Below, piece by piece: positions 25,025-32,575 of a stretch of DNA of 32,575 nt. The notes below the pieces were generated by a model. It was given only the letters and a program-made list of their open reading frames with translations. It was not told where the DNA came from and did not search any database. The DNA is from Clostridiales bacterium. Lineage in GTDB: Bacteria > Bacillota > Clostridia > Clostridiales > Caloramatoraceae. The translations under genes and the position numbers were made by a program. Every line of letters begins with the position of its first letter. The stretch's first letter is position 1. Where the stretch lies: contig JARDZI010000004.1 of NCBI GenBank assembly GCA_029240935.1, forward strand, positions 1 to 32,575, in the 5' to 3' direction.

Positions 25025-25128
25025 AAAAATAGTACTGTTAAAAAATTACATTTAAAATCTATGAGAGAACAGTGTCATTCCTATAGTGTAATTAGTCAAA
25101 ACCAATGATATTTAAAAATTCGGACACA

Positions 25129-25236
25129 AATAAAGTCAGTCTCATATTGAGAACACTATCTCAGTATGAGACTGACTTTATATATTTTTCATTGTAAGTG
25201 AGACTAAAGGTCTAAAATAAAGGTATTTATAGTCAG
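25129..25236. repeat. Direct repeat A (terminator plus upstream region of a lost desulfidase gene)
   Basis: About 108 bases nearly matching 27072-27180. It begins with a hairpin (25131-25180) whose arms run TAAAGTCAGTCTCATA and TATGAGACTGACTTTA, followed by TATATTTTT, which should end the activator transcript. TCTCATATTGAGA (25140-25152) and TCTCAGTATGAGA (25159-25171) are inside. The similarity continues past the hairpin (AGTGAGA, TCTAAAATA, AGGTATT) and fades where the other copy has its -24/-12 promoter. Confidence 0.85.
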
Positions 25237-25244
25237 CTATTTTA

Positions 25245-25373
25245 CTAATAAAAGACTCAATAGTTTTACCAGGTACAGGAATAATTGGCGAAGATGCTGA
25301 GAAAACCATAATGAACCCAGGAACTCTTAACAAAGAGTAATGAATATTACTGTTAGGATTATATTGATATAGT
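25245..25373 (+). pseudogene. Remnant of a second cysteine desulfidase (UPF0597) gene, C-terminal part only
   Basis: Translation from 25245 gives LIKDSIVLPGTGIIGEDAEK then TIMNPGTLNKE up to TAA 25338; after a one-base shift it continues with MNIT and a short I/L run. This lines up with residues about 380-424 of the intact gene at 27234 (INDSIIPSGTGII..., TIMNLGTLSKEGMNIT). It follows repeat A directly, just as the intact gene follows repeat B, so promoter, start and about 380 codons have been deleted. GIIGEDAEKTI looks closer to the family pattern than the intact copy's GIIAVSAEETI, so it derives from a diverged copy. Not functional. Confidence 0.82.
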
Positions 25374-25553
25374 GAAAAATATGGGCTAAATAGGTATTAT
25401 TAGAGAGTAATCAATGAAAAATATAAAAACAAATTTTGGTTAAGTATGTAAAAAAAGGTGCGATAATATAGGTAATATATTATTAAAAAACAATCTATAA
25501 TAGTATATTTTTAAATTCCGTTACTTAATCTAAAATTTGCTGGGGGTGTAAAT

Positions 25554-27053
25554 ATGGATAAAGATTTAGGAACAATTTATAATGTCAAAAGGGTGCATCT
25601 TGTAAACCTAATCAGCATATTAACAATTGCTGTTATATTAGGAATTTTAGCAATAACATCTCTTGGATGGGTAAAAGGTATGCCTACACTATACCAAGTA
25701 GTTGGTACTTGTTTAGTTCTAACAATATTGTTTTTTATTCCAATAAGGGATGGAATTAAAGCCATAATTTTTAGTTTAGTTCCTACTATTGTAGCAGTTT
25801 CTAGAATCCTAACAAATGGTGCTTTTCCATTGGGAAATCATTACTTTTTTTTAATTTCAATTGTAATGATATCTCTATATTTTGACAAAAAATTGATTCT
25901 TATGTATGGCGTTTTTGTAAATATAATAATAATTACTTTATCTTTTGTGGCATTCCAGAGTCTTTTTATCGAACAAAATTCTAAGCTTAGTGTAGTTATT
26001 GCATTATTAGTTTATATAAATGTTATTATAAGTATTTTGTATTTTCTTACAAAATGGGGTAAATCACTTGTTGATAATTCTATTGAAAAAGAAAAAAGGA
26101 CAACAGAACTTCTTGAAAAGCTAAAGCAGACCATGGATGAAATAGATAGAGACTCTGACAAGTTAAATGAAGGAGTTATTGTTTTTAAAGATAATATTCA
26201 AAATACAAAGGAAGGCATGGCAAATATCAATTCTGCTATGCATGAAATGGCAAAGGGAGTAACTGATCAGGCTCAAGGAATAAGCGGTGTAAATGAAAAT
26301 ATATCATTGATAAGCACTGATTTAAATGTAAATCTGAGAATGTCTAAGGAAATATCTAAAAATGCTGAAGAGATAACAGATTATGTTTTAAAGGGATCAG
26401 AAAAAGTAGAGCAGATGAATACACAAATGGGAATAATATATCAAGCTGTTAACACATCTATGATAACAGTTAATGAGTTAAATGAAAATATTTCCAGTAT
26501 TAATAAATTCCTTGATGGGATAACTCAAATTGCAGAGCAGACCAATCTTTTGGCTTTAAATGCATCTATTGAAGCTGCCAGGGCTGGTGACCAAGGAAAG
26601 GGGTTTGCAGTCGTTGCTGGTGAAGTGGGAAAGCTTGCAGCTCAGAGTTCTCAAATTGTAAGTGATATTAATAATATAATCAATGATATAAATACGAAAA
26701 CTAACATCGTTGTTGAAAAAGTTAAACTTGGAGACGATGCAGTAATAGCTGGAAATGAAATAATAAACAGTGTAAATGAAAATTTCAAGACAATTAAAAA
26801 TGCTTTTGATAGGACAAGTATTACTTTAGATGAAGAAGCCCAAAGGGTAGCAGAAATGGTTGATAAGTTCACACATGTACAGGGAGCAATAGAGAATGCT
26901 GCATGCATTTCTGAAGAGCAGGCAGCATCTATTGAGGAAATTACTGCAACAATTGATAGTGAGAATAATGAGATTATAAACATAAGTAATTTAATTGATA
27001 AAATTCAAGAATTGAGCGAACAATTAAAAACCGTGTCAAAGCAAACCTTATAG
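25554..27053 (+). CDS. Methyl-accepting chemotaxis protein with polytopic membrane sensor
   Basis: Chemoreceptor, 499 aa, ATG 25554 after GGGGGTG. The N-terminal ~165 residues hold about six membrane segments (17-37, 46-63, 68-86, 96-110, 114-134, 147-166) and no periplasmic sensing domain, so it senses within or through the membrane. A coiled-coil cytoplasmic domain follows, with the conserved CheA/CheW-binding tip [20 protein letters not shown] (325-344) then [18 protein letters not shown]. No HAMP domain is evident. No other motility genes are in the window. It stands between the desulfidase remnant and the intact gene and is followed by repeat B, whose hairpin acts as its terminator. Confidence 0.92.
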   Translation: MDKDLGTIYNVKRVHLVNLISILTIAVILGILAITSLGWVKGMPTLYQVVGTCLVLTILFFIPIRDGIKAIIFSLVPTIVAVSRILTNGAFPLGNHYFFLISIVMISLYFDKKLILMYGVFVNIIIITLSFVAFQSLFIEQNSKLSVVIALLVYINVIISILYFLTKWGKSLVDNSIEKEKRTTELLEKLKQTMDEIDRDSDKLNEGVIVFKDNIQNTKEGMANINSAMHEMAKGVTDQAQGISGVNENISLISTDLNVNLRMSKEISKNAEEITDYVLKGSEKVEQMNTQMGIIYQAVNTSMITVNELNENISSINKFLDGITQIAEQTNLLALNASIEAARAGDQGKGFAVVAGEVGKLAAQSSQIVSDINNIINDINTKTNIVVEKVKLGDDAVIAGNEIINSVNENFKTIKNAFDRTSITLDEEAQRVAEMVDKFTHVQGAIENAACISEEQAASIEEITATIDSENNEIINISNLIDKIQELSEQLKTVSKQTL

Positions 27054-27073
27054 TAAAAAAGCACCAGCAGGAA

Positions 27074-27132
27074 TAAAATCAGTCTCATATTGAGAACGCT
27101 ATCTCAGTATGAGACTGATTTTATATACTTTT
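27074..27132 (+). terminator. Terminator of the chemoreceptor gene (within repeat B)
   Basis: TAAAATCAGTCTCATA pairs with TATGAGACTGATTTTA (27074-27123), extended inward by TGAGA/TCTCA round an ACGCTA loop, then TATACTTTTC. The T-run is broken, so read-through is possible. Confidence 0.75.
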
Positions 27133-27147
27133 CATCTCAAAGTGAGA
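27083..27147. promoter_or_regulatory. Putative upstream activator sites, TCTCA-N3-TGAGA palindromes
   Basis: TCTCATATTGAGA (27083-27095), TCTCAGTATGAGA (27102-27114) and TCTCAAAGTGAGA (27135-27147) share a 13-base palindromic plan; CTCTAAAATAGAG (27154-27166) is a looser relative. Centres lie about 115, 96 and 63 bases before the predicted start, the usual range for a Fis-type sigma-54 activator. Caution: the first two are opposite arms of the terminator hairpin, so they are not independent; the third is. In repeat A the third site is ruined (TTGTAAGTGAGA) while the hairpin is kept, as expected if only the hairpin is still needed there. Confidence 0.55.
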
Positions 27148-27177
27148 TTGAAGCTCTAAAATAGAGGTATTCTCAGT

Positions 27178-27193
27178 TGGCACATATGTTGCA
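27178..27193 (+). promoter_or_regulatory. Sigma-54 (-24/-12) promoter of the cysteine desulfidase gene
   Basis: TGGCACATATGTTGCA matches TGGCACG-N4-TTGCW at all but one position with exact spacing: GG at 27179-27180 and GC at 27191-27192. The predicted start is near 27204, 30 bases before the ATG. The gene for a sigma-54 activator lies 2.2 kb upstream. Confidence 0.87.
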
Positions 27194-27233
27194 TCTATAT
27201 ACTTAAGAATAATTATTGGGAAGGTGATTATAT

Positions 27234-28520
27234 ATGTGTTTAAAGGAAGAGATTAAATATATATTAAAAAATGAAGTTGTGCCTGCCATGGGCTGTACTG
27301 AGCCAGTTGCAGTTGCTCTTGCATGTGCAAAGGCTAGGGAAGTATTAGGCAGCACTGATATAGACAGGTTGCAAGTAATTGTTAGCCCTAATATTTATAA
27401 AAATGGCCTTGGAGTAGGGATTCCTAACACTAGCGAGATAGGACTGAAAATAGCAGCAGCATTAGGTATCGTTGCAGGTAATTCGGAAAAGTCCTTAAGG
27501 GTTTTAGAGGGTATAAATAGTCATCATTTAGCATTAGCTCATGAATTACTTAATAATAATAAGGTGGAGCTATTTATAGGGGACACTGAAGAAAAAATAT
27601 ATATTGAAGTAAAACTTCAATCCAAAAATCATAGTTCAAGGGTAATAATAAAAAATAAACATAACTGCTTTACGCTAATTGAGAAGGATAACCTAGTTTT
27701 ACTAGAAGGTATAAGTCAAAATGAAGGTAATGATAAAAATATAGAGGTTATTTATAAATCTAAAATAAGGGATATTATAAAAGCTGTAGAAACCATGGAT
27801 TCTGTGGATCTGAATTTCCTTATTGCAGGAATTGACATGAATGAGAGTATTGCACTAGAAGGTTTGGATAAAAAGCTTGGACTGGGAGTTGGGTACAGCA
27901 TAAAGAAGTCCATGAAGAAGGGAATAATAGCAGATGATCTTACAAATAACTGTATGATGATGACTGCAGCAGCTGCTGATGCAAGGATGTCAGGCATAAG
28001 CATGAATGTAATGAGTTCAAATGGAAGTGGCAACAATGGGCTTACTGCAATACTTCCACTGGCAGTTTATAGAAGGATGTTTAAAGTTGAGGATGAAAGA
28101 ATTGCAAAGGCTCTGGCTATTAGCCATACTATTAATTGCTATATTAAAAAGCAAATAGGCCGTCTTTCTGCCCTATGTGGCTGCGGGGTTGCAGCAGCAA
28201 CAGGTGCAAGTGCAGCAATAGCCTGGCTCATGGGAGCCAGTTATGAGCAGATTGATGGTGCCATTAAAAATATGATTGGAAACCTAAGCGGCATGATATG
28301 TGATGGAGCAAAGGGAAGCTGTGCACTCAAGGTATCAACAGCAGCCTCAGCAGCAGTCCAGTCAGCAATTCTAGCAATAAACGATTCAATAATCCCATCA
28401 GGTACAGGCATAATCGCAGTCAGTGCAGAGGAGACGATAATGAATCTGGGGACACTTAGTAAAGAGGGAATGAATATTACTGACAAGGTAATATTGGATA
28501 TAATGAAGAAGATGGCCTAG
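27234..28520 (+). CDS. cdsB: L-cysteine desulfidase (UPF0597 / serine dehydratase alpha-like)
   Basis: Cytoplasmic Fe-S enzyme, 428 aa, predicted to break L-cysteine to pyruvate, ammonia and sulfide. ATG 27234 follows GGGAAGGTGA. The start VVPAMGCTEPVAVALACA holds C21, equivalent to the proposed catalytic cysteine of the archaeal enzyme. Cluster cysteine candidates are C315/C317 (LSALCGCGVAAATGASAA), C356 (MICDGAKGSC) and C363; the seven-residue gap between the last two is as in the family. GTGIIAVSAEETIMNLG ends the protein. Some relatives (YhaM/CyuA) were first annotated as serine dehydratases, so activity on serine or related thiols cannot be excluded. Expression should depend on sigma-54 and an activator, most likely the product of 23249-25024. 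Confidence 0.88.
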   Translation: MCLKEEIKYILKNEVVPAMGCTEPVAVALACAKAREVLGSTDIDRLQVIVSPNIYKNGLGVGIPNTSEIGLKIAAALGIVAGNSEKSLRVLEGINSHHLALAHELLNNNKVELFIGDTEEKIYIEVKLQSKNHSSRVIIKNKHNCFTLIEKDNLVLLEGISQNEGNDKNIEVIYKSKIRDIIKAVETMDSVDLNFLIAGIDMNESIALEGLDKKLGLGVGYSIKKSMKKGIIADDLTNNCMMMTAAAADARMSGISMNVMSSNGSGNNGLTAILPLAVYRRMFKVEDERIAKALAISHTINCYIKKQIGRLSALCGCGVAAATGASAAIAWLMGASYEQIDGAIKNMIGNLSGMICDGAKGSCALKVSTAASAAVQSAILAINDSIIPSGTGIIAVSAEETIMNLGTLSKEGMNITDKVILDIMKKMA

Positions 28521-28530
28521 TAAAGCAGCT

Positions 28531-28600
28531 AAAGGGTGCCAGCCACATGAGATTATGAGCTTTTATTAAAACTCATAATCTCATGTGGCTGGCACCCTTT
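28531..28600 (+). terminator. 29-bp perfect hairpin after the desulfidase gene
   Basis: The arm 28531-28559 (starting AAAGGGTGCCAGCCACATGA) is exactly inverted at 28572-28600 around a 12-base AT loop. CCTTTTACCCCCTTTT follows, without a clean T-run. It probably terminates transcription, but the length and the GGGTGCCAGCCAC end suggest a dispersed palindromic repeat rather than a plain terminator. Confidence 0.75.
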
Positions 28601-28682
28601 CCTTTTACCCCCTTTTAATTTGATAACCAATAAAGTAAAATATAGCTATGTGTACAATATTTACTTAGTAAGGAGATTAATT

Positions 28683-29654
28683 ATGGGTATTATGAGTCTC
28701 AGTGAAATTATGGATAGGGCTGTTGATTTTTTAAGAAAGTATATAAAAGGTATTGTCTTATATAGCTTGTGTTATGGATTAATATATGCTGCAGGAGTGT
28801 TTTTCCTAATATTTGGTGGAGGTATATTTATAGCTTTATCTGTAGCTATTTTACCTAATGTTGTAATCCCAATTATATTTTTCACCATAATAGTCATAAT
28901 TATAGGGGTTATGGCTCTGGCTTCAAAAATAGGGGTCATAAAGATAGCAAGCCAAGCTTTTAGTCATGAAAATATAGGATTCGGTGAGGCTTTGGGAGCA
29001 TCCTTTAAGAATTTGCATAAAGTAATAGGAATATTTTTGATTGAGCTTCTTTTACTTATACCTGTATTATTAGTATTTGGATTAATATTTTATTTTATAT
29101 ACAATCTTCTTGATACATCTATTATGTTTAATGGAAGTTCTGGGGCTGGTGAAATTGTATTAATAATTATAGCAATATTAACAGGACTTGCATTTTTGCT
29201 TGTTATTTTGATGTATTCCACAATGTTTTCATTTACTCTTCAAGCAGCAGTTATTGAGAGGATGAAGGTTTTTTCAGCTATTAAGAGAGGCTTTAGTTTG
29301 ATAAGAAGAAATTTCTGGAGGATATTTGGCACAACACTTTTAATTGGACTTACAATATACGCAATACAATCTTCCCTTTCAAGCTTTTTAACGGGAATTT
29401 TAAGCTTACTATTTCTATTGCTTAAGCTTTTAAACCTGCCATTAGATTATTTAACATTTCTAAATCTAACTATTTCTCTGACAAGTTGGCCTCTTGAAAT
29501 TCTGTCATGGCTTATTATTACACCTATAGGAACCATAATGACTACACTTTTATACTACAATCAGAGATTTAAAAAGGAAGGCTATGATATGGTTATAAGG
29601 CTGAAGGATATACAAAAAAATGATGAAAGGAAGCAATCAAGTGAGCTTGTTTAG
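28683..29654 (+). CDS. Polytopic membrane protein of unknown function
   Basis: 323 aa from ATG 28683, with AAGGAG 7 bases before; the longer frame from 28620 lacks a ribosome site. About six to seven hydrophobic segments: residues 22-50, 50-75, then LIELLLLIPVLLVFGLIFYF, IVLIIIAILTGLAFLLVILM, and two or three near the C-terminus. The segment ERMKVFSAIKRGFSLIRRNFWRIFG (about 197-221) is an amphipathic basic linker like that in glycerophosphodiester phosphodiesterase membrane domains and in many clostridial DUF975-like proteins. It overlaps the start of the next gene and begins a cluster with DUF4129, DUF4350 and MoxR genes, so a cell-envelope role is likely. No catalytic motif was recognised. 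Confidence 0.8.
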   Translation: MGIMSLSEIMDRAVDFLRKYIKGIVLYSLCYGLIYAAGVFFLIFGGGIFIALSVAILPNVVIPIIFFTIIVIIIGVMALASKIGVIKIASQAFSHENIGFGEALGASFKNLHKVIGIFLIELLLLIPVLLVFGLIFYFIYNLLDTSIMFNGSSGAGEIVLIIIAILTGLAFLLVILMYSTMFSFTLQAAVIERMKVFSAIKRGFSLIRRNFWRIFGTTLLIGLTIYAIQSSLSSFLTGILSLLFLLLKLLNLPLDYLTFLNLTISLTSWPLEILSWLIITPIGTIMTTLLYYNQRFKKEGYDMVIRLKDIQKNDERKQSSELV

Positions 29655-30315
29655 TATAACAATTCCACCTAAACCTATTTTTGATGAAACAATTAAGGAA
29701 ATACTAGGTAGACCTGAATATAAGCACTTAACAGGTGGCCTTGGCGATTTTATAGAGAGAATGAAGGATATGATAGGGGAATGGTTAGAAAAAATACTTA
29801 AAAAAACTTTTTCTAATCTTGCAAATGCTCCTGCAATATCAGATAAACTTGCTACAATATTTATGATTATTGGTCTTTTAATTATTATAGCAATTATTGT
29901 ATTGGTTATTATAAGAATAAGCAAAACCTTTGATAAAAAAGCAAGGGTAGGAGAGATTTTGGGAGAAAAAATAACTGATAGGGTTACTCCAAACAGTTTA
30001 AGAAGCAGGGGTGCTGGTTTTACTAAGCAGGGGGATTTCAGGCAGGCTATTAGATATGATTTTATTGCTGTTTTATTGCTTATGCATGAAAAAAATATTC
30101 TTTATCTTGATGAAACCAAAACAGGAGAAGAGATTTATAATTATTTAAAAAGAAATAAATTTGAAATGGTTACTGTATTTAAAAAACTAGTTAATATGTT
30201 TAACGCATCCTGGTATGGGCACAAAGCCTCTGATCAGGAGCTGTATGATGAGTGGAACAGTACTATAGAAATTATATGGAATGAGGTGATAAGCTATGAA
30301 GAAAAGAATCAGTAG
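29641..30315 (+). CDS. DUF4129-like membrane protein
   Basis: 224 aa from GTG 29641, placed by AAAGGA at 29626-29631; ATG 29620 or 29623 are alternatives with a poorer site. One membrane segment is clear (TIFMIIGLLIIIAIIVLVIIRI). The C-terminal part (from about KQGDFRQAIRYDFIAVLLLM) resembles DUF4129: a helical domain with an ILYLDETKTGEEIYNYLK stretch and FNASWYGHKASDQELYDEW. Proteins of this type are regularly found next to MoxR ATPases and DUF58/DUF4350 genes. The start overlaps the preceding gene by 14 bases and its end overlaps the next start by 20, so the genes are co-translated. Confidence 0.8.
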   Translation: MSLFSITIPPKPIFDETIKEILGRPEYKHLTGGLGDFIERMKDMIGEWLEKILKKTFSNLANAPAISDKLATIFMIIGLLIIIAIIVLVIIRISKTFDKKARVGEILGEKITDRVTPNSLRSRGAGFTKQGDFRQAIRYDFIAVLLLMHEKNILYLDETKTGEEIYNYLKRNKFEMVTVFKKLVNMFNASWYGHKASDQELYDEWNSTIEIIWNEVISYEEKNQ

Positions 30316-31294
30316 AGATTTGATAATTTTCATCATTCTTATTCCAATATTTTTATGGGTGACCTTCCAATTATCAAGTAGTATGGGTAACCGGCTTCCA
30401 AGCTATTCTATAGTGAATAAATCCAAAATGGGACTTAGTATTTTAAATGAGACATTAAGATCCCTTAACTACCCAGTTGGGAGAAGCTTGGGAGCCTTAA
30501 CTTCAGAAAATGAGGGGACAGTCCAGATAGCTGTAATTGGAGGAAGCTTTAATATAAATGAGCCTAAGGTAAAGGAATGGATTGGAAGGGGAGGAACCCT
30601 TATATACCTTACAAATGAGAAATTTCCGAATATAGATTATGAGGTTAATCCAGAAATAAATGGAAGTCTATCACTGTATAAATACACTATGGGAAGGCTT
30701 ATTGTTGCTAATGTGGATAACTTAACTAACAAGGCACTTATGAAGGATACAGGGAATGCATATGAACTTTTTGAGATAATCCATACTTATAGGGACAATG
30801 GGATATATTTTAATGAAGCACATTTATATTCAAGCTCCAGCAGTAGATCCCTCTGGGAGGCTATACCAACTAAGTTTAAATACATTGTTTATCAAATTAT
30901 AATGGTTTTAGCAGCCTACATTTATTATAAGGGCAAAGGCTTTGGAAAGCCTATTCCCTTTTATGAAGAGGTGGAGAGGACTGAAAATGAATACTTATAT
31001 TCGGCTGCTGCACTTTATAGAGGGGCAGGGGCATGGGATTTAATGCTTGATAATTATTATAAAAATTTTTTAAAGGTAATAAATTGCAGTGATGAGGATT
31101 GGCTTGAGTATTGGGAGATGGAAAAGCTTCCAGCCTTAGATAAGGCCAAAGGAGTATATGACTTTATAAACAATAGGAAAACAAAGGTAAAAGCAAAGGA
31201 GTATATTCAAGTTGTTAGTACTTTGGAAAAGCTTAATAAGATTTTTGAGAAAAGGAGAGAAGCATATTGGAAAACCTTGAAAAAAACCAAGTAA
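30296..31294 (+). CDS. DUF4350-like membrane-anchored protein
   Basis: 332 aa, ATG 30296 after GAGGTGAT. An N-terminal membrane anchor (IIFIILIPIFLWVTFQLSSS) leads into an outside domain with a Rossmann-like pattern (VQIAVIGGSFNINEPKVKEW, GGTLIYLTNE), typical of DUF4350. The second membrane segment (YIVYQIIMVLAAYIYY, about 201-216) is followed by a cytoplasmic helical tail with RTENEYLYSAAALYRGAGAW, a motif common in this family. Its partners on both sides (DUF4129-like and MoxR) support the call. Function is unknown; the cluster is thought to be involved in envelope or protein-complex assembly. Confidence 0.82.
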   Translation: MKKRISRDLIIFIILIPIFLWVTFQLSSSMGNRLPSYSIVNKSKMGLSILNETLRSLNYPVGRSLGALTSENEGTVQIAVIGGSFNINEPKVKEWIGRGGTLIYLTNEKFPNIDYEVNPEINGSLSLYKYTMGRLIVANVDNLTNKALMKDTGNAYELFEIIHTYRDNGIYFNEAHLYSSSSSRSLWEAIPTKFKYIVYQIIMVLAAYIYYKGKGFGKPIPFYEEVERTENEYLYSAAALYRGAGAWDLMLDNYYKNFLKVINCSDEDWLEYWEMEKLPALDKAKGVYDFINNRKTKVKAKEYIQVVSTLEKLNKIFEKRREAYWKTLKKTK

Positions 31295-32232
31295 ACAATC
31301 TTGTGGAAAGAATAACTAAAGAGCTAAAGAAAGTTATAGTTGAACAGGATGAACTTATAGAATATTCATTAATAAGTCTTATTTCAGGAGGACATGTACT
31401 ATTAGAGGGAGTGCCGGGACTTGCTAAAACCTTGATGATTAGAGCACTTTCGAAAACCATGTCCCTGGACTTTAAAAGGGTTCAATTCACCCCTGACCTA
31501 ATGCCTGCAGATATTACTGGCACAAAGGTATTTAACATGGGGACAAGGGAGTTTGAATTAAAGAAGGGGCCAATATTTACAAACTTTTTATTAGCTGATG
31601 AAATCAATAGAACTCCTCCAAAAACTCAGGCAGGGCTGCTTGAGGCCATGGCTGAAAGTACAGTATCAATAGAAGGGGAAATGCTGCCACTTCCATCTCC
31701 CTATATGGTATTTGCAACCCAAAACCCATTGGAATATGAGGGAACCTATCCCCTCCCAGAGGCATTGGTAGATAGATTTTTAATGAAAATTATAATAGAT
31801 TATCCATCAGCTTCAGGAGAAGCTGAAATTTTAAAACGCCATCATGAAGGTTTCTCCAGTGTTGAATTGGACAAAACAGATATAAAGTCAGTTTGTACAG
31901 CTCAGGATATTTTAGAATGTAGAGAAGCGGTTATGGAAATTAAAGTGGATAATGTGTTAATGGACTATATTGTAAATATAATTTCAGAAACAAGAAAAAA
32001 TCCTGCAATCGATATAGGAAGTTCACCTAGAGGCTCTATTGCACTGCTTCAGTGTGCTAAGGCATGTGCAGCATTTTATGGAAGGGATTATGTTATCCCA
32101 GAGGATATAAAAAGGATGGTAATACCAACCCTAAGGCACCGAATTATATTAAAGCCAGAACTTGAACTGGAGGGAGTTAAACCAGAACAGGTTATTAGGG
32201 ACATACTTTCTAAGGTGAAAGTACCAAGATAG
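31267..32232 (+). CDS. MoxR-family AAA+ ATPase
   Basis: 321 aa, TTG 31267 with AAAGGAG before it, overlapping the previous gene by 28 bases. AAA_3 features: Walker A GVPGLAKT (about 48-55), the VQFTPDLMPADITG loop that marks MoxR, Walker B LLADEINR, sensor 1 FATQNPLEYEGTYPLPEA, and the arginine finger region LVDRFLMK. The C-terminal lid has GSSPRGSIALLQCAKA (sensor 2) and VIPEDIKRMVIPTLRHRI. MoxR ATPases act as chaperones with partner DUF58/VWA proteins, and the start of what looks like such a gene is at the window end. Confidence 0.95.
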   Translation: MENLEKNQVNNLVERITKELKKVIVEQDELIEYSLISLISGGHVLLEGVPGLAKTLMIRALSKTMSLDFKRVQFTPDLMPADITGTKVFNMGTREFELKKGPIFTNFLLADEINRTPPKTQAGLLEAMAESTVSIEGEMLPLPSPYMVFATQNPLEYEGTYPLPEALVDRFLMKIIIDYPSASGEAEILKRHHEGFSSVELDKTDIKSVCTAQDILECREAVMEIKVDNVLMDYIVNIISETRKNPAIDIGSSPRGSIALLQCAKACAAFYGRDYVIPEDIKRMVIPTLRHRIILKPELELEGVKPEQVIRDILSKVKVPR

Positions 32233-32314
32233 AGAGTAAGCTCCTGAAAAAGGGTCTATTTGTCATTTCTATGAAAGTCATCCCTGCATGTCGGTACGAA
32301 AAATTATGAAACTT

Positions 32315-32407
32315 GTAGGGGCGAACAGTGTTCGCCCGAGGGCATTATGAATTTAGGCTATCCCTGTATCATAGTGCGTAAAACGGGCGAACACTGTTTG
32401 CCCCTAC
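32315..32407. repeat. Palindromic element, family 1, copy e
   Basis: GTAGGGGCGAACAGTGTTCG at 32315 and the inverted end at 32384-32407, one change in the right arm. It separates MoxR from the next gene; the remaining gap (32233-32505) shows no other feature. Confidence 0.92.
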
Positions 32408-32505
32408 GGTTAGACTGAATGTAGGGAGTTTCATAGTTTCATATTAATGACACAGTAAAGAAGATTAGTTTTTCAGTGGTCTCATAGAAAGTAGGGTGAT
32501 TTTAA

Positions 32506-32575
32506 TTGAGAATTGCTATAACTAAACCTTTTATATATCTACTTTCATTTGGAGTAGTATTACTTGGAATATCCA
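32506..32575 (+). CDS. Start of a membrane protein, probably DUF58 family (truncated by window end)
   Basis: TTG 32506 with AGGGTGA at 32493-32499, 6 bases before. Only 23 codons are visible: a short basic start (RIAITKP) and a hydrophobic stretch (FIYLLSFGVVLLGIS). DUF58 proteins usually follow MoxR and start with such membrane helices, so the call rests mainly on position. Confidence 0.5.
   Translation, partial: MRIAITKPFIYLLSFGVVLLGIS

Larger units (their letters stand above)
27072..27180. repeat. Direct repeat B (copy of 25129-25236)
   Basis: Near-copy of repeat A, 1943 bases downstream, on the other side of the chemoreceptor gene. It contains the chemoreceptor terminator and the upstream region of the desulfidase promoter. 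Confidence 0.85.

Noticed and set aside
25440-25475. Sigma-D (motility) promoter before the chemoreceptor gene
   Set aside because: A CGATAA motif is present, but no TAAA box lies at the required 15-base spacing.

Overview
The window is AT-rich DNA from a Gram-positive anaerobe, most probably a member of the Clostridia. Evidence for this: strong AGGAGG/GGTGA ribosome sites with many GTG and TTG starts, a T-box riboswitch, a lipoprotein-dependent ABC importer, sigma-54 control of cysteine breakdown, and isoleucine made through citramalate. I cannot name genus or species. No rRNA, tRNA, CRISPR array, IS element or phage gene was seen.

Layout. (1) 1-1227: end of a sensor kinase and a CitB/DcuR-type response regulator. 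(2) 1456-6516: a four-gene ABC importer operon (DUF3798-like lipoprotein, double ATPase, two permeases) ending in a strong terminator. (3) 6721-14284, minus strand: a branched-chain amino acid operon read as leader peptide, ilvC, leuC, leuD, leuB, ilvB, ilvE. Its 5' leader encodes an 80-codon peptide with 20 Ile/Leu/Val codons in a 25-codon stretch, then stacked hairpins and an intrinsic terminator: the layout of a ribosome-mediated attenuator. (4) 14397-20283, plus strand: divergent ilvD, then a separate T-box (apparent Leu CUC specifier) controlling leuA and a citramalate synthase gene whose 5' end appears frameshifted. Together (3) and (4) cover Val, Leu and Ile synthesis from pyruvate; ilvA is not needed, and no ilvN was seen. 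(5) 20488-22942: an O-antigen-ligase-like membrane protein (minus) and an SH3-NlpC/P60 wall hydrolase (plus). (6) 23249-28520: a sigma-54 activator, a decayed remnant of a cysteine desulfidase gene, a chemoreceptor, and an intact cysteine desulfidase (UPF0597/CdsB) gene with a good -24/-12 promoter and repeated TCTCA-N3-TGAGA palindromes upstream. (7) 28683-32575: membrane protein, DUF4129-like, DUF4350-like, MoxR ATPase and the start of what is probably a DUF58 gene.

Intergenic space is peppered with small palindromic elements. One family (about 95 bp, 24-bp inverted ends beginning GTAGGGGCGAACA) occurs five times, three times in the BCAA locus. A second family (TGTAGTGGCAGG ends) sits inside the leuA T-box linker. 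A third (TGTCATCCTGAAC ends) occurs twice in opposite orientations.

The most notable points are the Ile/Leu/Val leader peptide, the reconstructed sigma-54 cysteine-desulfidase circuit with its fossil duplicate, the T-box carrying an inserted palindrome, and the cimA frameshift.
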